NCBI GenBank assembly: GCA_001899635.1
Contig: MKVQ01000041.1
Coordinates: forward strand, 186,001 to 250,000
Reading direction: 5' to 3'
From: Myxococcales bacterium 68-20
GTDB taxonomy: Bacteria > Myxococcota_A > Polyangia > Polyangiales > Polyangiaceae
Length of the DNA: 64,000 bases
Part shown: in pieces, positions 9,050 through 17,148 of the stretch
Layout: every line of letters begins with the position of its first letter
Position numbering within the stretch: position 1 is the first letter of the stretch
Program-made: the position numbers and the translations under genes
The notes under the pieces: model-generated
Databases searched by the model: none
The model's input: the letters and a program-made list of their open reading frames with translations, nothing else
Told to the model about the DNA's origin: nothing

Positions 9050-9168
9050 GATCTCCCTTTCCGGAAGGAAATGCGGAGCATTTCCTGAGGACCCACGAGG
9101 CACCAGGTCGAAAGGGAAGGAACCCCCTCTCGCTCCCTGTCTCCCTGTCTCCCTGTAAATCTCTCTCT
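9050..9168 (-). repeat. Hairpin-bearing element, right arm of inverted pair
   Basis: Read on the minus strand it matches the left arm through ACAGGGAGACAGGGAG and CCTCGTGGGT with identical spacing, then carries AGGAAATGC-TCC-GCATTTCCT at 9066-9086. Three base pairs of this stem differ from the left arm, and both partners of each pair have changed. Confidence 0.75.
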
Positions 9169-9196
9169 TCGTCTTGGTCTCGCAGTGCGAACAACG

Positions 9197-9340
9197 AACG
9201 AACCGCAAGCACCGAACGAACCGCAAGCACCGAACGAACCGCAAGCACCGAACGAACCGCAAGCACCGAACGAACCGCAAGCACCGAACGAACCGCAAGC
9301 ACCGAACGGACCGCGAACAACGAACGGACCGCGAGCGACA
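9197..9340 (+). repeat. 18-bp tandem array (six perfect and two degenerate units)
   Basis: The unit AACGAACCGCAAGCACCG is repeated six times without interruption, followed by two diverged units in which GAA becomes GGA. No spacers are present, so it is not a CRISPR. One plus-strand frame would read NEPQAP repeats, but no proper gene context exists. Confidence 0.85.
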
Positions 9341-9395
9341 GGAACCGAGAGCGAGACCGCTCTCAGCGCAACGCCGCCGGGAAACGACGACAGGA

Positions 9396-10331
9396 TCACC
9401 GTAGGAACCCTCCGCGGCGGAAGACGCGCAGGATGAGCTCGTCGAAGGGGGTGTTCACGTCCGCGCGAATGTACGGCACCTGCTTCGAGGTGCAGAAGCG
9501 ATCGATCTCGTCGAGGTAGCTCCGGTACGCGGACTCGAAGCGCTCGAGCACCTTCGCGGTCACGGTGACCTCGCGCTCGTCGCCCGTCTCGCAGTCGTAG
9601 AGGAGGACGTCGCCTGCGAGCTTCGGCTTGGCTTCCTCCTCGTCGACGACGTGCACGACGAACGGGTCGAACTTGTTGTAGCGGAGCACGTTGATGCCGC
9701 GCTCGAAGCCGTGAGGGTCGTAGAGATCGCTCGCGAGGACGACGAGACCGCGGCGCTTGTTCTGCGCCACGAACGCCTTGATCGCGTCCTCCAGGTTGGT
9801 CCGGCCCTCGGGCTCGAGCTCCTCGAGGAACCGGAAGACCTTGAAGATGCGCGCCTTGCCTCGCGTCGCGGGCATGCGATCGAGCACCTTGTCGGTCGTG
9901 GAGACGATGCTCACGCGATCGAGGTTCGCGAGCCCGACGTACGCGAGCGCCGCCGCAACGCGCTTGGCATAGCGGAGCTTCTTCGCGTCGCCGAAGCCCA
10001 TCGACGAGCTCGCATCGACGATGAAGTAGATGGCGAGGTCCTCTTCCTCCTCATAGAGGCGGAGGAGGAGCCGATCGAAGCGCTGGAAGACGTTCCAATC
10101 GAGGTAGCGGAAGTCGTCGCCCGGCTGGTAGTCGCGGTGATCGGCGAACTCGACGCCCGAGCCGCTCTTCTTCGTGCGCCGCTCGGCGCGCATACGGCCG
10201 GCGAACACGCGCTTCGAGACGAGCGCGAGGTAGTCGAGCTTGCGCTGGAACTCGTCGTCGAAGAGCGCGTCGCTCGACTTCTTCGCTACCGCCGGTCCCC
10301 GCCGCCCGAGGACGGCGTCAAGAAAGCCCAC
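9396..10331 (-). CDS. DUF58 domain protein
   Basis: This 311-residue protein shows the DUF58 signature GSGVEFADHRDYQPGDD followed by RYLDWNVFQRFD, then a VWA-like segment with IVDASSSMG and VLASDLYDP. DUF58 proteins are encoded beside MoxR ATPases and BatA-like proteins and are thought to be part of the same chaperone or co-insertion machinery. The GTG start was chosen because GGGGAGGAG lies just upstream and the codon sits inside the end of the MoxR gene, a 14-bp overlap; a GTG 15 bp earlier is an alternative. The gene is followed by 1.3 kb of inserted DNA instead of the next operon member. Confidence 0.88.
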   Translation of the reverse strand: MGFLDAVLGRRGPAVAKKSSDALFDDEFQRKLDYLALVSKRVFAGRMRAERRTKKSGSGVEFADHRDYQPGDDFRYLDWNVFQRFDRLLLRLYEEEEDLAIYFIVDASSSMGFGDAKKLRYAKRVAAALAYVGLANLDRVSIVSTTDKVLDRMPATRGKARIFKVFRFLEELEPEGRTNLEDAIKAFVAQNKRRGLVVLASDLYDPHGFERGINVLRYNKFDPFVVHVVDEEEAKPKLAGDVLLYDCETGDEREVTVTAKVLERFESAYRSYLDEIDRFCTSKQVPYIRADVNTPFDELILRVFRRGGFLR

Positions 10332-11394
10332 GCGTCTCCTCCCCACGGCCGCGTGGGGTTCCCTGCGCCTCCGAGCGACCCGCGCCCGGCTTCGTCTCCG
10401 GGAGCGCCTTCAGGATCGCGTCGAGGACCTCGTCGGTCTTCACGCCTTCGGCTTCGCCCTCGAAGTTGAGGAGCGTGCGATGGCGGAGCGCGGGGAGCGC
10501 GACGGCGCGGACGTCGTCGATGCTGGCGGCGAAGCGCCCCTCGAAGAGCGACCGGATCTTGGCGGCGAGGAGCACCGACTGCGCGCCGCGGGGCGAAGCG
10601 CCGAAGCGGACGAAGCGCTTGCACATGTCCGGTGCGTCGGGCCCGTCGGGGTGCGTCGCCTGGACGACGCGGATGGCGTAGTCCTGCACGTGCCTGGCGA
10701 CCGGCACGCGGCGAACCAGCGACTGCATCCGGAGGATGTCGTCGCGGTGCAGCACCGCCGCACGACCGGGGCGAGCCTCTCCCGTCGTGAGATCGAGGAT
10801 GGCGTGGAGCTCCTCGCGGTTCGGGAACGGTACGTGGAGCTTCATGAAGAAGCGATCGAGCTGCGCTTCGGGAAGCGGATAGGTACCTTCCGACTCGAGC
10901 GGGTTCTGCGTCGCGAGGACGACGAACGGCTCCTCGAGCGAGTGGGTGCGACGACCGACGGTGACGCGATGCTCCTGCATCGCCTCGAGGAGCGCCGACT
11001 GCGTCTTCGGCGTGGCGCGGTTGATCTCGTCGGCGAGGACGATGTTCGCGAAGATCGGTCCCTTGCGGAACTCGAACACCCTTCCCCCCGCCTGCGTCTC
11101 GTCGATGACGGTGGTGCCGAGGATGTCGGCGGGCATCAGGTCGGGCGTGAACTGCACGCGCGAGAACGCGAGGCTCAGCGCCTCGGCCAGCGTGCGGACG
11201 AGCATCGTCTTGCCGAGCCCCGGGACGCCTTCGAGGAGCGCGTGGCCACCGGCGAGGAGACACATCAGCACGCCGTCGATGACCGGCTCGTTGCCGACGA
11301 TCGTCTTGCCAATCTCCGTCTTCAGCGTCGCGATCGAAACGCGAAACTGATCGACCTCGGCGCGCACCGCGCCCGCGTCAACGCTCTCAGCCAT
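10318..11394 (-). CDS. MoxR family AAA+ ATPase
   Basis: This 358-residue protein is of typical MoxR length. The Walker A motif GVPGLGKT lies at 56-63, Walker B VLADEINRATPKTQSALLEAM at about 119-139, and sensor 1 in VVLATQNPLESEGTYPLPEAQ. The C-terminal AAA lid domain carries GASPRGAQ. MoxR proteins use ATP to mature or activate partner complexes, with VWA proteins as adaptors. The C-terminal 25 residues are basic and disordered and overlap the DUF58 gene. Upstream lie 171 bp containing one copy of the interspersed hairpin repeat. Confidence 0.93.
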   Translation of the reverse strand: MAESVDAGAVRAEVDQFRVSIATLKTEIGKTIVGNEPVIDGVLMCLLAGGHALLEGVPGLGKTMLVRTLAEALSLAFSRVQFTPDLMPADILGTTVIDETQAGGRVFEFRKGPIFANIVLADEINRATPKTQSALLEAMQEHRVTVGRRTHSLEEPFVVLATQNPLESEGTYPLPEAQLDRFFMKLHVPFPNREELHAILDLTTGEARPGRAAVLHRDDILRMQSLVRRVPVARHVQDYAIRVVQATHPDGPDAPDMCKRFVRFGASPRGAQSVLLAAKIRSLFEGRFAASIDDVRAVALPALRHRTLLNFEGEAEGVKTDEVLDAILKALPETKPGAGRSEAQGTPRGRGEETRGLS

Positions 11395-11470
11395 GGTGTG
11401 TCAGTGCCTTCGGTGGTTGGGGATCGCAATGCTCGAGGACCGAGCGGGTGAAACTCGAAGCGGGTCGTCG

Positions 11471-11510
11471 GGGCGACCTCTGCGGGTGGTTGTCGGGGCG
11501 CAGCCCAAAG
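11471..11510 (+). repeat. Interspersed hairpin repeat, copy A
   Basis: GGGCGACCTCTGCGGGTGG and CGGGGCGCAGCCC match three other places in the window (37449-37479, 46150-46190 inverted, 63309-63337). It lies 77-116 bp upstream of the MoxR start. Confidence 0.6.
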
Positions 11511-11565
11511 CTTGCCGCGGACAGCGGCACCACGCGCGTGCGGGATCGGGAGGCGGGCTTCGCGC

Positions 11566-13614
11566 TCACGGGTCCGCCGGTGGCGCGGGCGGCTTCGCGG
11601 CTCCGCTCCCGTCGTCGCGTGGGCGGATGAGCTGGAAGTAGCGGCGCACGTAGAAGCGATAGCCGCCGGGGATCTCGTCCTTCTCGAGGGCCTCTTCCGC
11701 GACCGTGTGGTACTCGCGGTAGACCTTGTTGTAGCCCTTCGAGGCAAAGCCGCGCTCGGCGGCGCCGAGGATCACCTCGCTGCGTGAGCCACCCTGCCCG
11801 GTCTCGTTGCCCTGGACCTGCGTGTCCTGTGTGCCGCCCTTCAGGTTGGTGGCCTGCTTGCCCTGCACGTTCTCGTCGTGGCCGGTGCCCCAGCCTTGTC
11901 CCTGCTGGCCCTGACCGCCGCCGCCGCTCTGGCCCTGGCCGCCCTGCCCCTGGCCCTTGGTCAGCATCAGGATCTTCTCGCCGTTCGGACCGAGGATCCA
12001 CGTCTCGCCTTGGCCTTGGCCTTGGCCTTGGCCTTGGCCCTGGCCTTGCCCCTGACCCTGGCCCTGCTGCCCCTGGCCCTGGCCGTTGCCCGCCTGCTGA
12101 CCCTGACCTTGCTGGCCCTGGCCCTGCTGACCCTGACCTTGCTGGCCCTGGCCCTGTTGACCGCCCTGCCCGGGTTGCCCCTGCCCTTGTGCGCGCTGCT
12201 GGAAGACGCGAAGCCGCTGCATCTGCCCGGCGCCACCCTGTGACTGCTGGCGCATCATCTCGCGGAGCTCCTGGAGCTTCTGCCGGAGCTGCTCCTTCTC
12301 CTCCTGCGTCATCTCCTGCTTCGCCATGCGGTTGATGTCCTGCGCGGCGCTCTCGAGATCGTTCGCGGAGAGGCCGAGGTCCTTCATCAGGTCCTCGGCG
12401 GCCTTCTGCAAATCGCGGTCGAGCCGCTCGAGCTCGCGCTGCGTCTTCTGCTGCTGCTCGTGCTCGCGATCCAGCCGCTCGAGCTCGCGCTCCTTCTTCT
12501 GGAGGAGGCTCTTCTCCTGTTCGTTCGCCCCCGCGTCGCCCATCTTCTGCTTCTGCTTGAGGAGGTCCTGCTTCAGCTCCTCGCGCTTCTGCGCGAGTGA
12601 CTCGGCGCGCTTCGCCTGCTCCTCGCTCGCCTTCTTCATCGCCTCGCGCAGCTTCTCGAGCTGCTGCTTGTCGATGCCGCCCTTGGCCTGGTCTTCCCGG
12701 AGCTTCTTCGCGAGGTCCTTGAGCGCCTTCTCGGCGGCCTCGAGGTTCTTGTCCGAGAGCGCCTCGCCCGTGGGCTTCGACAGCTCGCTCTTTTTCAGCT
12801 CCTCGCCCATCTTCTTGAGGGCCTCTTCGAGCGCCTTCGCGTCGGCCTCGCGGCCTTGGAGGAGCTTGTCCTCGAGCTGCTGCATGCGCCGGAAGGCCTC
12901 GGTCCGATCGAGGCGCTTGTTCGCGAGGTCTTCGATGAGCTGGTTGAACTCCTGGGTCGCGGCCTTCGCCTCGTCGGTCTGGAGGCGCTGGTCGATCTCG
13001 CGGAGGAACTCGCGCATCGCGTCGAGATCGTCCTGCGTCACGTCGACGGCGTCGATCGTCCTCGCGATGGCGATCGGCTCGTGGCGACGTACCTCGAACG
13101 CGAGGATCGCAACGATGGCGACGCTCATGGCGACGAGGAAAGGCCACTCGCGCGGCGACTGCATCGGGACGGCGCGCCTCGGGTCGACACGCTGCGCGTG
13201 CTCGAGGGCATCGTCGATGGCCGCCAGCATGAACGGCGTGCGCTCTTCGCTCTTCAGCTCACCGAACGAGAGCGCGCTCGAGAGGCGATCGGCGAGACCG
13301 TGGAAGCGATCGAGAGCGACGGCCCCCGCGCGGCGCGGGAGCCGGCGGGCATACGCGATGCTTGCGGCGACGAAGACCTGGAGCGTCGAGAGGGCGAGCC
13401 CGATCCGGCAGACCTGCTCCGAGATGACGCCGACCTTGCGAAGGACGAGGAGCACCGCGACGGCCACGAGACCGCCCGCGACCGCCTTCGCCGCCCAGAG
13501 GATCGCGCGACGTATGCGGAGACGTCGTTCGGCCCTCCGAGCCGGCCGCTCGATCGAGTCGAGCGACGGCACGCGCGTCGGCATCGGGGGTTCAGCGACG
13601 GCTTCCGAGGTCAT
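11566..13614 (-). CDS. Membrane-anchored coiled-coil protein with Gly-Gln repeats (DUF4175-like)
   Basis: This 682-residue protein is the first gene of the MoxR operon. Two membrane spans (about 42-60, 70-88) and a third near 160 are followed by about 250 residues of Glu/Lys/Leu/Gln-rich coiled coil (for example LEKLREAMKKASEEQAKRAE). Then comes about 120 residues of almost pure Gly-Gln repeats, interrupted by ETWILGPNGEKILMLTKG. A short folded end (GYNKVYREYHTVAEEAL ... YRFYVRRYFQLIRP) closes it. DUF4175-type proteins often precede MoxR operons; no biochemical role is assigned. The ATG has GGAGAG upstream. The Gly-Gln tract is encoded by 6- and 12-bp ladders, so its length may vary between strains. 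Confidence 0.75.
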   Translation of the reverse strand: MTSEAVAEPPMPTRVPSLDSIERPARRAERRLRIRRAILWAAKAVAGGLVAVAVLLVLRKVGVISEQVCRIGLALSTLQVFVAASIAYARRLPRRAGAVALDRFHGLADRLSSALSFGELKSEERTPFMLAAIDDALEHAQRVDPRRAVPMQSPREWPFLVAMSVAIVAILAFEVRRHEPIAIARTIDAVDVTQDDLDAMREFLREIDQRLQTDEAKAATQEFNQLIEDLANKRLDRTEAFRRMQQLEDKLLQGREADAKALEEALKKMGEELKKSELSKPTGEALSDKNLEAAEKALKDLAKKLREDQAKGGIDKQQLEKLREAMKKASEEQAKRAESLAQKREELKQDLLKQKQKMGDAGANEQEKSLLQKKERELERLDREHEQQQKTQRELERLDRDLQKAAEDLMKDLGLSANDLESAAQDINRMAKQEMTQEEKEQLRQKLQELREMMRQQSQGGAGQMQRLRVFQQRAQGQGQPGQGGQQGQGQQGQGQQGQGQQGQGQQAGNGQGQGQQGQGQGQGQGQGQGQGQGQGETWILGPNGEKILMLTKGQGQGGQGQSGGGGQGQQGQGWGTGHDENVQGKQATNLKGGTQDTQVQGNETGQGGSRSEVILGAAERGFASKGYNKVYREYHTVAEEALEKDEIPGGYRFYVRRYFQLIRPRDDGSGAAKPPAPPADP

Positions 13615-14036
13615 CCTGGTCTCTCTCCAAGCTTCTCTCTCTCGACTCTCGTGTCAGCCCCTGAACCTCGGTTTTGACATCTCGGCCACGGCCGTCTTCA
13701 TGTGACGTGGGACCCCTCACAAAGTTCCCTTCGGGGTAAGGAGATCGAACGACAAAACGCTCGGTGGCGCAGCGTCCTTACATCGTAGCAGGGATCCCGG
13801 ACCCCTGGAGGCCACCTCACCAGAGGCCATACGCCGCCGGTGGGGTGCTTCATTCCCCGCTCGGCTGTAGCGGGGCGCGGCGTGCCGACCGCAGCTGCGA
13901 CAACTCAGCCGTCGCGACGCACACGAGCACGGCGCGCTCCGGCCCCCCACGCGACGTGCCAAGAGGCCACGTGCCAGGAGGGAAGCGATTCGGCAGAGAC
14001 CGAACCGCATCGAACCTGGGTTAGTATCCCGCCCCC
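13615..14036. other. Divergent intergenic region
   Basis: These 422 bases lie between the MoxR operon and the Nudix gene. No coding frame is convincing. A hairpin CCCCGCT ... AGCGGGG lies near 13855-13880, preceded by GGTGGGGTGCTTCATTCCCC, which resembles the flank of the interspersed hairpin repeat at 46190. A TAGTAT box lies just before the Nudix start. Confidence 0.5.
14022..14027 (+). promoter_or_regulatory. -10-like box TAGTAT before the Nudix gene
   Basis: TAGTAT ends 9 nt before the GTG start, with no Shine-Dalgarno in between. It fits a leaderless or near-leaderless transcript. Confidence 0.4.
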
Positions 14037-14669
14037 GTGGCCGTCCTGCCGGAGCTACCAAAGGTCGCGCTCGAAGTCGTCGCCGATCGGTCCGACACGC
14101 GCGAAGGATTCCTGAACCTCGAACGCTACGAGCTCGCCGTCATCGACGCCGCGGGACGGAGCCGTCCTTTCCGCTACGACATGGTCGTGCGGCGCGCGCT
14201 CGACGCGTCGATCATGGTCGCGCACCACCTCGACGCGTCCGGAGAGCCGTGCGTCTACCTGAGGAGCTCCATACGGCCGCCGATCGCCTTCCGGCGCGTG
14301 GAGCCGAAGGTGGCGGCCGTGCTCTGGGAGGTGCCGGCGGGTCTGATCGAGCCCGGCGAAGCTCCCGCCGTGGCGGCCGCGCGCGAGCTGGAGGAGGAGC
14401 TCGGCTTCACCGCTCTCCCCGACCAGATGCAACCGCTCGGCCCGAACACCTTCCCTGCTCCCGCCGTCGTCGGCGAGATCCACTTCTTCTTCCACGTTCG
14501 CGTCGATCCGAAGACGAGGATGGAGCCGGGCGGCGACGGCTCGCCGCTCGAGGAGGCCGCTCGAATCGTCAGCGTCCCGCTCTCGCGCGCCCTCGCCGCG
14601 TGCAAGGCCGGCGAGGTCGCCGACGCGAAGTCCGAGCTCGCGCTCCGCCGCCTCGCCGAGATCCTCTGA
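14037..14669 (+). CDS. Nudix hydrolase, ADP-ribose pyrophosphatase-like
   Basis: This 210-residue protein contains a complete Nudix box at residues 102-124: G-LIEPG-E-(7)-RELEEELGF. The Glu residues coordinate Mg2+ for cleavage of nucleoside diphosphates linked to another group. WEVPAGLIEPGE and the flanking sequence resemble ADP-ribose or NADH pyrophosphatases more than MutT. It starts with GTG. One base separates its stop from the ATG of the NAD kinase, so the two are co-transcribed and probably coupled. This suggests a role in NAD(P) or ADP-ribose turnover. Substrate specificity is inferred, not seen. Confidence 0.85.
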   Translation: MAVLPELPKVALEVVADRSDTREGFLNLERYELAVIDAAGRSRPFRYDMVVRRALDASIMVAHHLDASGEPCVYLRSSIRPPIAFRRVEPKVAAVLWEVPAGLIEPGEAPAVAAARELEEELGFTALPDQMQPLGPNTFPAPAVVGEIHFFFHVRVDPKTRMEPGGDGSPLEEAARIVSVPLSRALAACKAGEVADAKSELALRRLAEIL

Positions 14670-14670
14670 G

Positions 14671-15570
14671 ATGGCCAGACGGAGGAAGCCGCGCGTTGCC
14701 GTCGTCGTCAAACGCACGTCGTATCGAAAGTTCATCCTCGAAGTCCACGACCCGCTGATCGCTCGCCTCCTGCGTCGCCGCGATCCCACCGTCGGCCGCC
14801 TGAAGCAGTCGCACGAGGATCACGAGTCGACCACGCGCGAGGTCGAGGATGCGCTCGACGAGCTGGGCGCCGAGATCGTGTTCCGTGGCGGCCCGCGCGC
14901 GCGCGTCCCCCCGCGTGTCGATCTCGTCATCACGGTAGGCGGTGACGGCACCCTCCTCGCTGCTTCACACATGCTCGGCGACGGGATCCCGCTGCTCGGC
15001 ATCAACAGCGCCCCCGGGCACTCCGTCGGCTTCTTCTGTGGCGCGACGAAGGGTACGGTGAAGAAGACGATCGAGCGCGCCCTCGCGGGCGATCTCTCGA
15101 CGACCGAGCTCACACGCATGCGCGTCGAGCTCAATGGGAAGGTCCTCCACGCCCGCGTGCTCAACGAGGCGTTGTTCTGCCACTCCTCTCCCGCCGCGAC
15201 GTCGCGCTACATCCTCGGGCTCCGGTCCGGACAAGAGGAGCAGCGCTCGAGCGGGCTATGGGTCGGCCCGGCCGCGGGCTCGACGGCGGCGCAGCGAAGT
15301 GCCGGTGGAAAGGTGCTTCCTCTCGAGTCGGAGCGCATCCAGTACGTCGTCCGCGAGCCGTACACCCCGGCCGGCGGTCGCTTTCGCTATGCGCGTGGCC
15401 TCGTCGAGCCCGGTGAGGAGCTCGTTCTCCGCAGCAAGATGCGCGAGGCGAAGGTCTTCCTCGACGGGCATCGCATCGTCCACTCCGTGACGATGGGCGA
15501 CGTCCTCACGATGCGCCGGAGCGACGAGTCGCTGACCGTCCTCGGGATCGCGCGAAAGCGCCGAGTCTGA
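14671..15570 (+). CDS. nadK: NAD kinase
   Basis: This 299-residue protein is likely to phosphorylate NAD to NADP with ATP or polyphosphate. The diagnostic GGDGT motif is at 90-94 in DLVITVGGDGTLLAA, followed by INSAPGHSVGF, the NE motif region (VLNEALF), and GLWVGPAAGSTAAQRSAGG, which matches the conserved TPTGSTAY...SAGG segment. WVGPAAGST replaces the usual STPTGST, a small deviation in the substrate loop. The N-terminus (VVVKRTSYRKF) is about 20 residues longer than in many bacterial enzymes. It follows the Nudix gene by one base. Confidence 0.88.
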   Translation: MARRRKPRVAVVVKRTSYRKFILEVHDPLIARLLRRRDPTVGRLKQSHEDHESTTREVEDALDELGAEIVFRGGPRARVPPRVDLVITVGGDGTLLAASHMLGDGIPLLGINSAPGHSVGFFCGATKGTVKKTIERALAGDLSTTELTRMRVELNGKVLHARVLNEALFCHSSPAATSRYILGLRSGQEEQRSSGLWVGPAAGSTAAQRSAGGKVLPLESERIQYVVREPYTPAGGRFRYARGLVEPGEELVLRSKMREAKVFLDGHRIVHSVTMGDVLTMRRSDESLTVLGIARKRRV

Positions 15571-15623
15571 CACCGACACGCGCCGCCCCGAGGGACAGCC
15601 TACCTGCGCGAGGGGCGGCAGCG

Positions 15624-15629
15624 TATACT
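15624..15629 (+). promoter_or_regulatory. -10-like box TATACT, leaderless arrangement
   Basis: TATACT ends exactly 6 nt before the ATG of the following lipoprotein gene. No ribosome binding site is present. It belongs to a recurring pattern in this window. Confidence 0.55.
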
Positions 15630-15635
15630 CGAGCT

Positions 15636-16289
15636 ATGGTCGTTCGCCGACGCGGCGTCCCAGCGATGGTGACGCTCGGCCTCATCACCCTCCTCGTTGC
15701 ATGCGCGTCGACGTACGGCGAGGCCACCGGTGACGACGCGGGAACGTCGCCCCCGAACGAGGACGCCTCGCCTTCCGAGCGCGATGCAGCGAACGCGGCG
15801 GACACGGCGAAGCCACCGGATGCTCCGACCGACGACGATGGCGGCGCACTGGAGGACTGTCCTCCGTGCTCCGGAGGTACCTGCGTGGCAGCCGGGTGCA
15901 AGGGTAGCGCGACCGCGAACAGCTGCAGCAAGCCGTTCGACATCACGGAGTCGACCAGCGTGCTCGCCTTCGTGTGCCCCGAGGCGTCGACGATCGACTT
16001 CTCGCAGGCCTGCGTCCCTGGCGGGGCGACGAAGGGGGTCCACGTCGCCGCCTTCCGGATGGGAATGTCGAGCGGTCCGAACAAGAGCTGGGAGGTGACC
16101 CTGCCCATGGTCGCCGGGTCGAATACGTTCGTCGCGCAGGGGACGACGTGTCAGGGGATCACGAACTGCAGTGGAGGGACGAGCGCGCCGAACGCCGTCA
16201 ACTTCGCTGGCACCCCCACCGTCTTGATCGGCACGACGAACCCTTTGACGACGTGCCAGTCGATCGCGATCGACTTCACGATGAAGTGA
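15636..16289 (+). CDS. Putative lipoprotein of unknown function
   Basis: This 217-residue protein has a signal peptide and lipobox (LLVACAS). An Asp/Ala/Pro-rich linker to about residue 70 precedes a Cys-containing domain (CPPCSGGTCVAAGCKG ... ITESTSVLAF). The linker style is common in Polyangia surface lipoproteins. I do not recognise the C-terminal domain. It is transcribed alone and converges on another small lipoprotein gene. Confidence 0.7.
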   Translation: MVVRRRGVPAMVTLGLITLLVACASTYGEATGDDAGTSPPNEDASPSERDAANAADTAKPPDAPTDDDGGALEDCPPCSGGTCVAAGCKGSATANSCSKPFDITESTSVLAFVCPEASTIDFSQACVPGGATKGVHVAAFRMGMSSGPNKSWEVTLPMVAGSNTFVAQGTTCQGITNCSGGTSAPNAVNFAGTPTVLIGTTNPLTTCQSIAIDFTMK

Positions 16290-16417
16290 CCCCCGCGCTC
16301 GAGGCGCGTGAACGCTTCACGGCCCTCGACGCGAAGCCGCGCGATCGCTTCACGCCTCGGCTCCAGACACTCGCAGCTGACGCCGGCAATAGCGCACGGC
16401 ACGGCGCGATCTACCGC

Positions 16418-16879
16418 TCACTCGCCGGCGTCGACGAGGACGCAGCGGCTTTCGCGGCAGCCCGCCTTTGCCGGAGCCGGCGCCACGCATGGCGGGAGCG
16501 GACACGTGCATCGCTGCCCGATTCCGCTGAGGCCCTGGTCGAACGACGTGGCGCGCGACGTCAGCATCGGCCGCGGCGTGCTCGGACACGCGCAGTAGTC
16601 GCCCGCGAAGCGCACGGTGCATTCGTCGTCGCTCGTGCACCCGGGACCGCCGCTGCTCGCGTTCTCGGTCGCGGCGTTGTCCTCGATCGTGACCGTCTCG
16701 ACGGCACACGCGTCACCGTTCGCGGGCGCGCGGCCGGACGCCTGACGGGTCGCCTCGCCGTCGAAGCCGCCATCGAGCTGATCGAGCGGCCCACCTCCCC
16801 GACATGCGATCTCGAGGAGGCCGCCGGCGACGAGGACGATGAGCGGCATGGTGAGCGCAGCGCGCGCCTTACGATTCAT
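16418..16879 (-). CDS. Small Cys-rich putative lipoprotein
   Basis: This 153-residue protein has a hydrophobic N-terminus (MPLIVLVAGGLLEIACRG) with a plausible lipobox LEIAC. The mature part has a Gly/Asp linker and the pattern CTSDDECTVRFAGDYCACP ... CTCPLPPCVAP ... GCRESRCVLVD, with paired Cys as in the small secreted Cys-rich modules common in myxobacteria. No enzymatic motif is visible. Function unknown. Confidence 0.65.
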   Translation of the reverse strand: MNRKARAALTMPLIVLVAGGLLEIACRGGGPLDQLDGGFDGEATRQASGRAPANGDACAVETVTIEDNAATENASSGGPGCTSDDECTVRFAGDYCACPSTPRPMLTSRATSFDQGLSGIGQRCTCPLPPCVAPAPAKAGCRESRCVLVDAGE

Positions 16880-17136
16880 GAGTGCCCTCCAGCAAGCGAG
16901 CGATGAGAACGCAGCGTCGGGGCCGAGACCCCAGCTCAGTCATTCTGACCATCCACGCGCCTCTGCGCTCTCGCGTTGTCTCCGTCCTGCGTCGCTGCCA
17001 GCGTGCCGCGCGCCTGCGTGCCCTCGCTCCGCGCGACGACGCGTCGTTCGCTCGAGACCGGCACGCGCGTAGCTCGAGCATGTGTCGCGGGCGCGCGAGC
17101 CGAGCGATCCCGGCGCGCTGCGATGCGGAGTACGAG

Positions 17137-17142
17137 TACAGT
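17137..17142 (+). promoter_or_regulatory. -10-like box TACAGT, leaderless arrangement
   Basis: TACAGT ends 6 nt before the ATG of the peptidyl-prolyl isomerase gene. It supports that ATG over any start further upstream. Confidence 0.5.
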
Positions 17143-17148
17143 GGCCGC

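Larger units (their letters stand above)
8743..9395. other. Non-coding repeat-rich insert in the MoxR operon
   Basis: No convincing gene lies between the GxxExxY stop and the DUF58 stop. The stretch holds most of the two hairpin-element arms, an 8-bp ladder (GGAGACAG), a 6-bp ladder (GCGAAA) near 8905-8930 and an 18-bp tandem array. All frames here are low-complexity and look fortuitous. Confidence 0.7.

Noticed and set aside
9197-9340. Tandem repeats that could suggest a CRISPR array
   Set aside because: Units are directly adjacent with no spacers, and no cas genes are present.
8102-9395. Insert in the MoxR operon as a prophage or classical transposon
   Set aside because: No integrase, transposase or attachment site was seen; only a GxxExxY gene and repeats.
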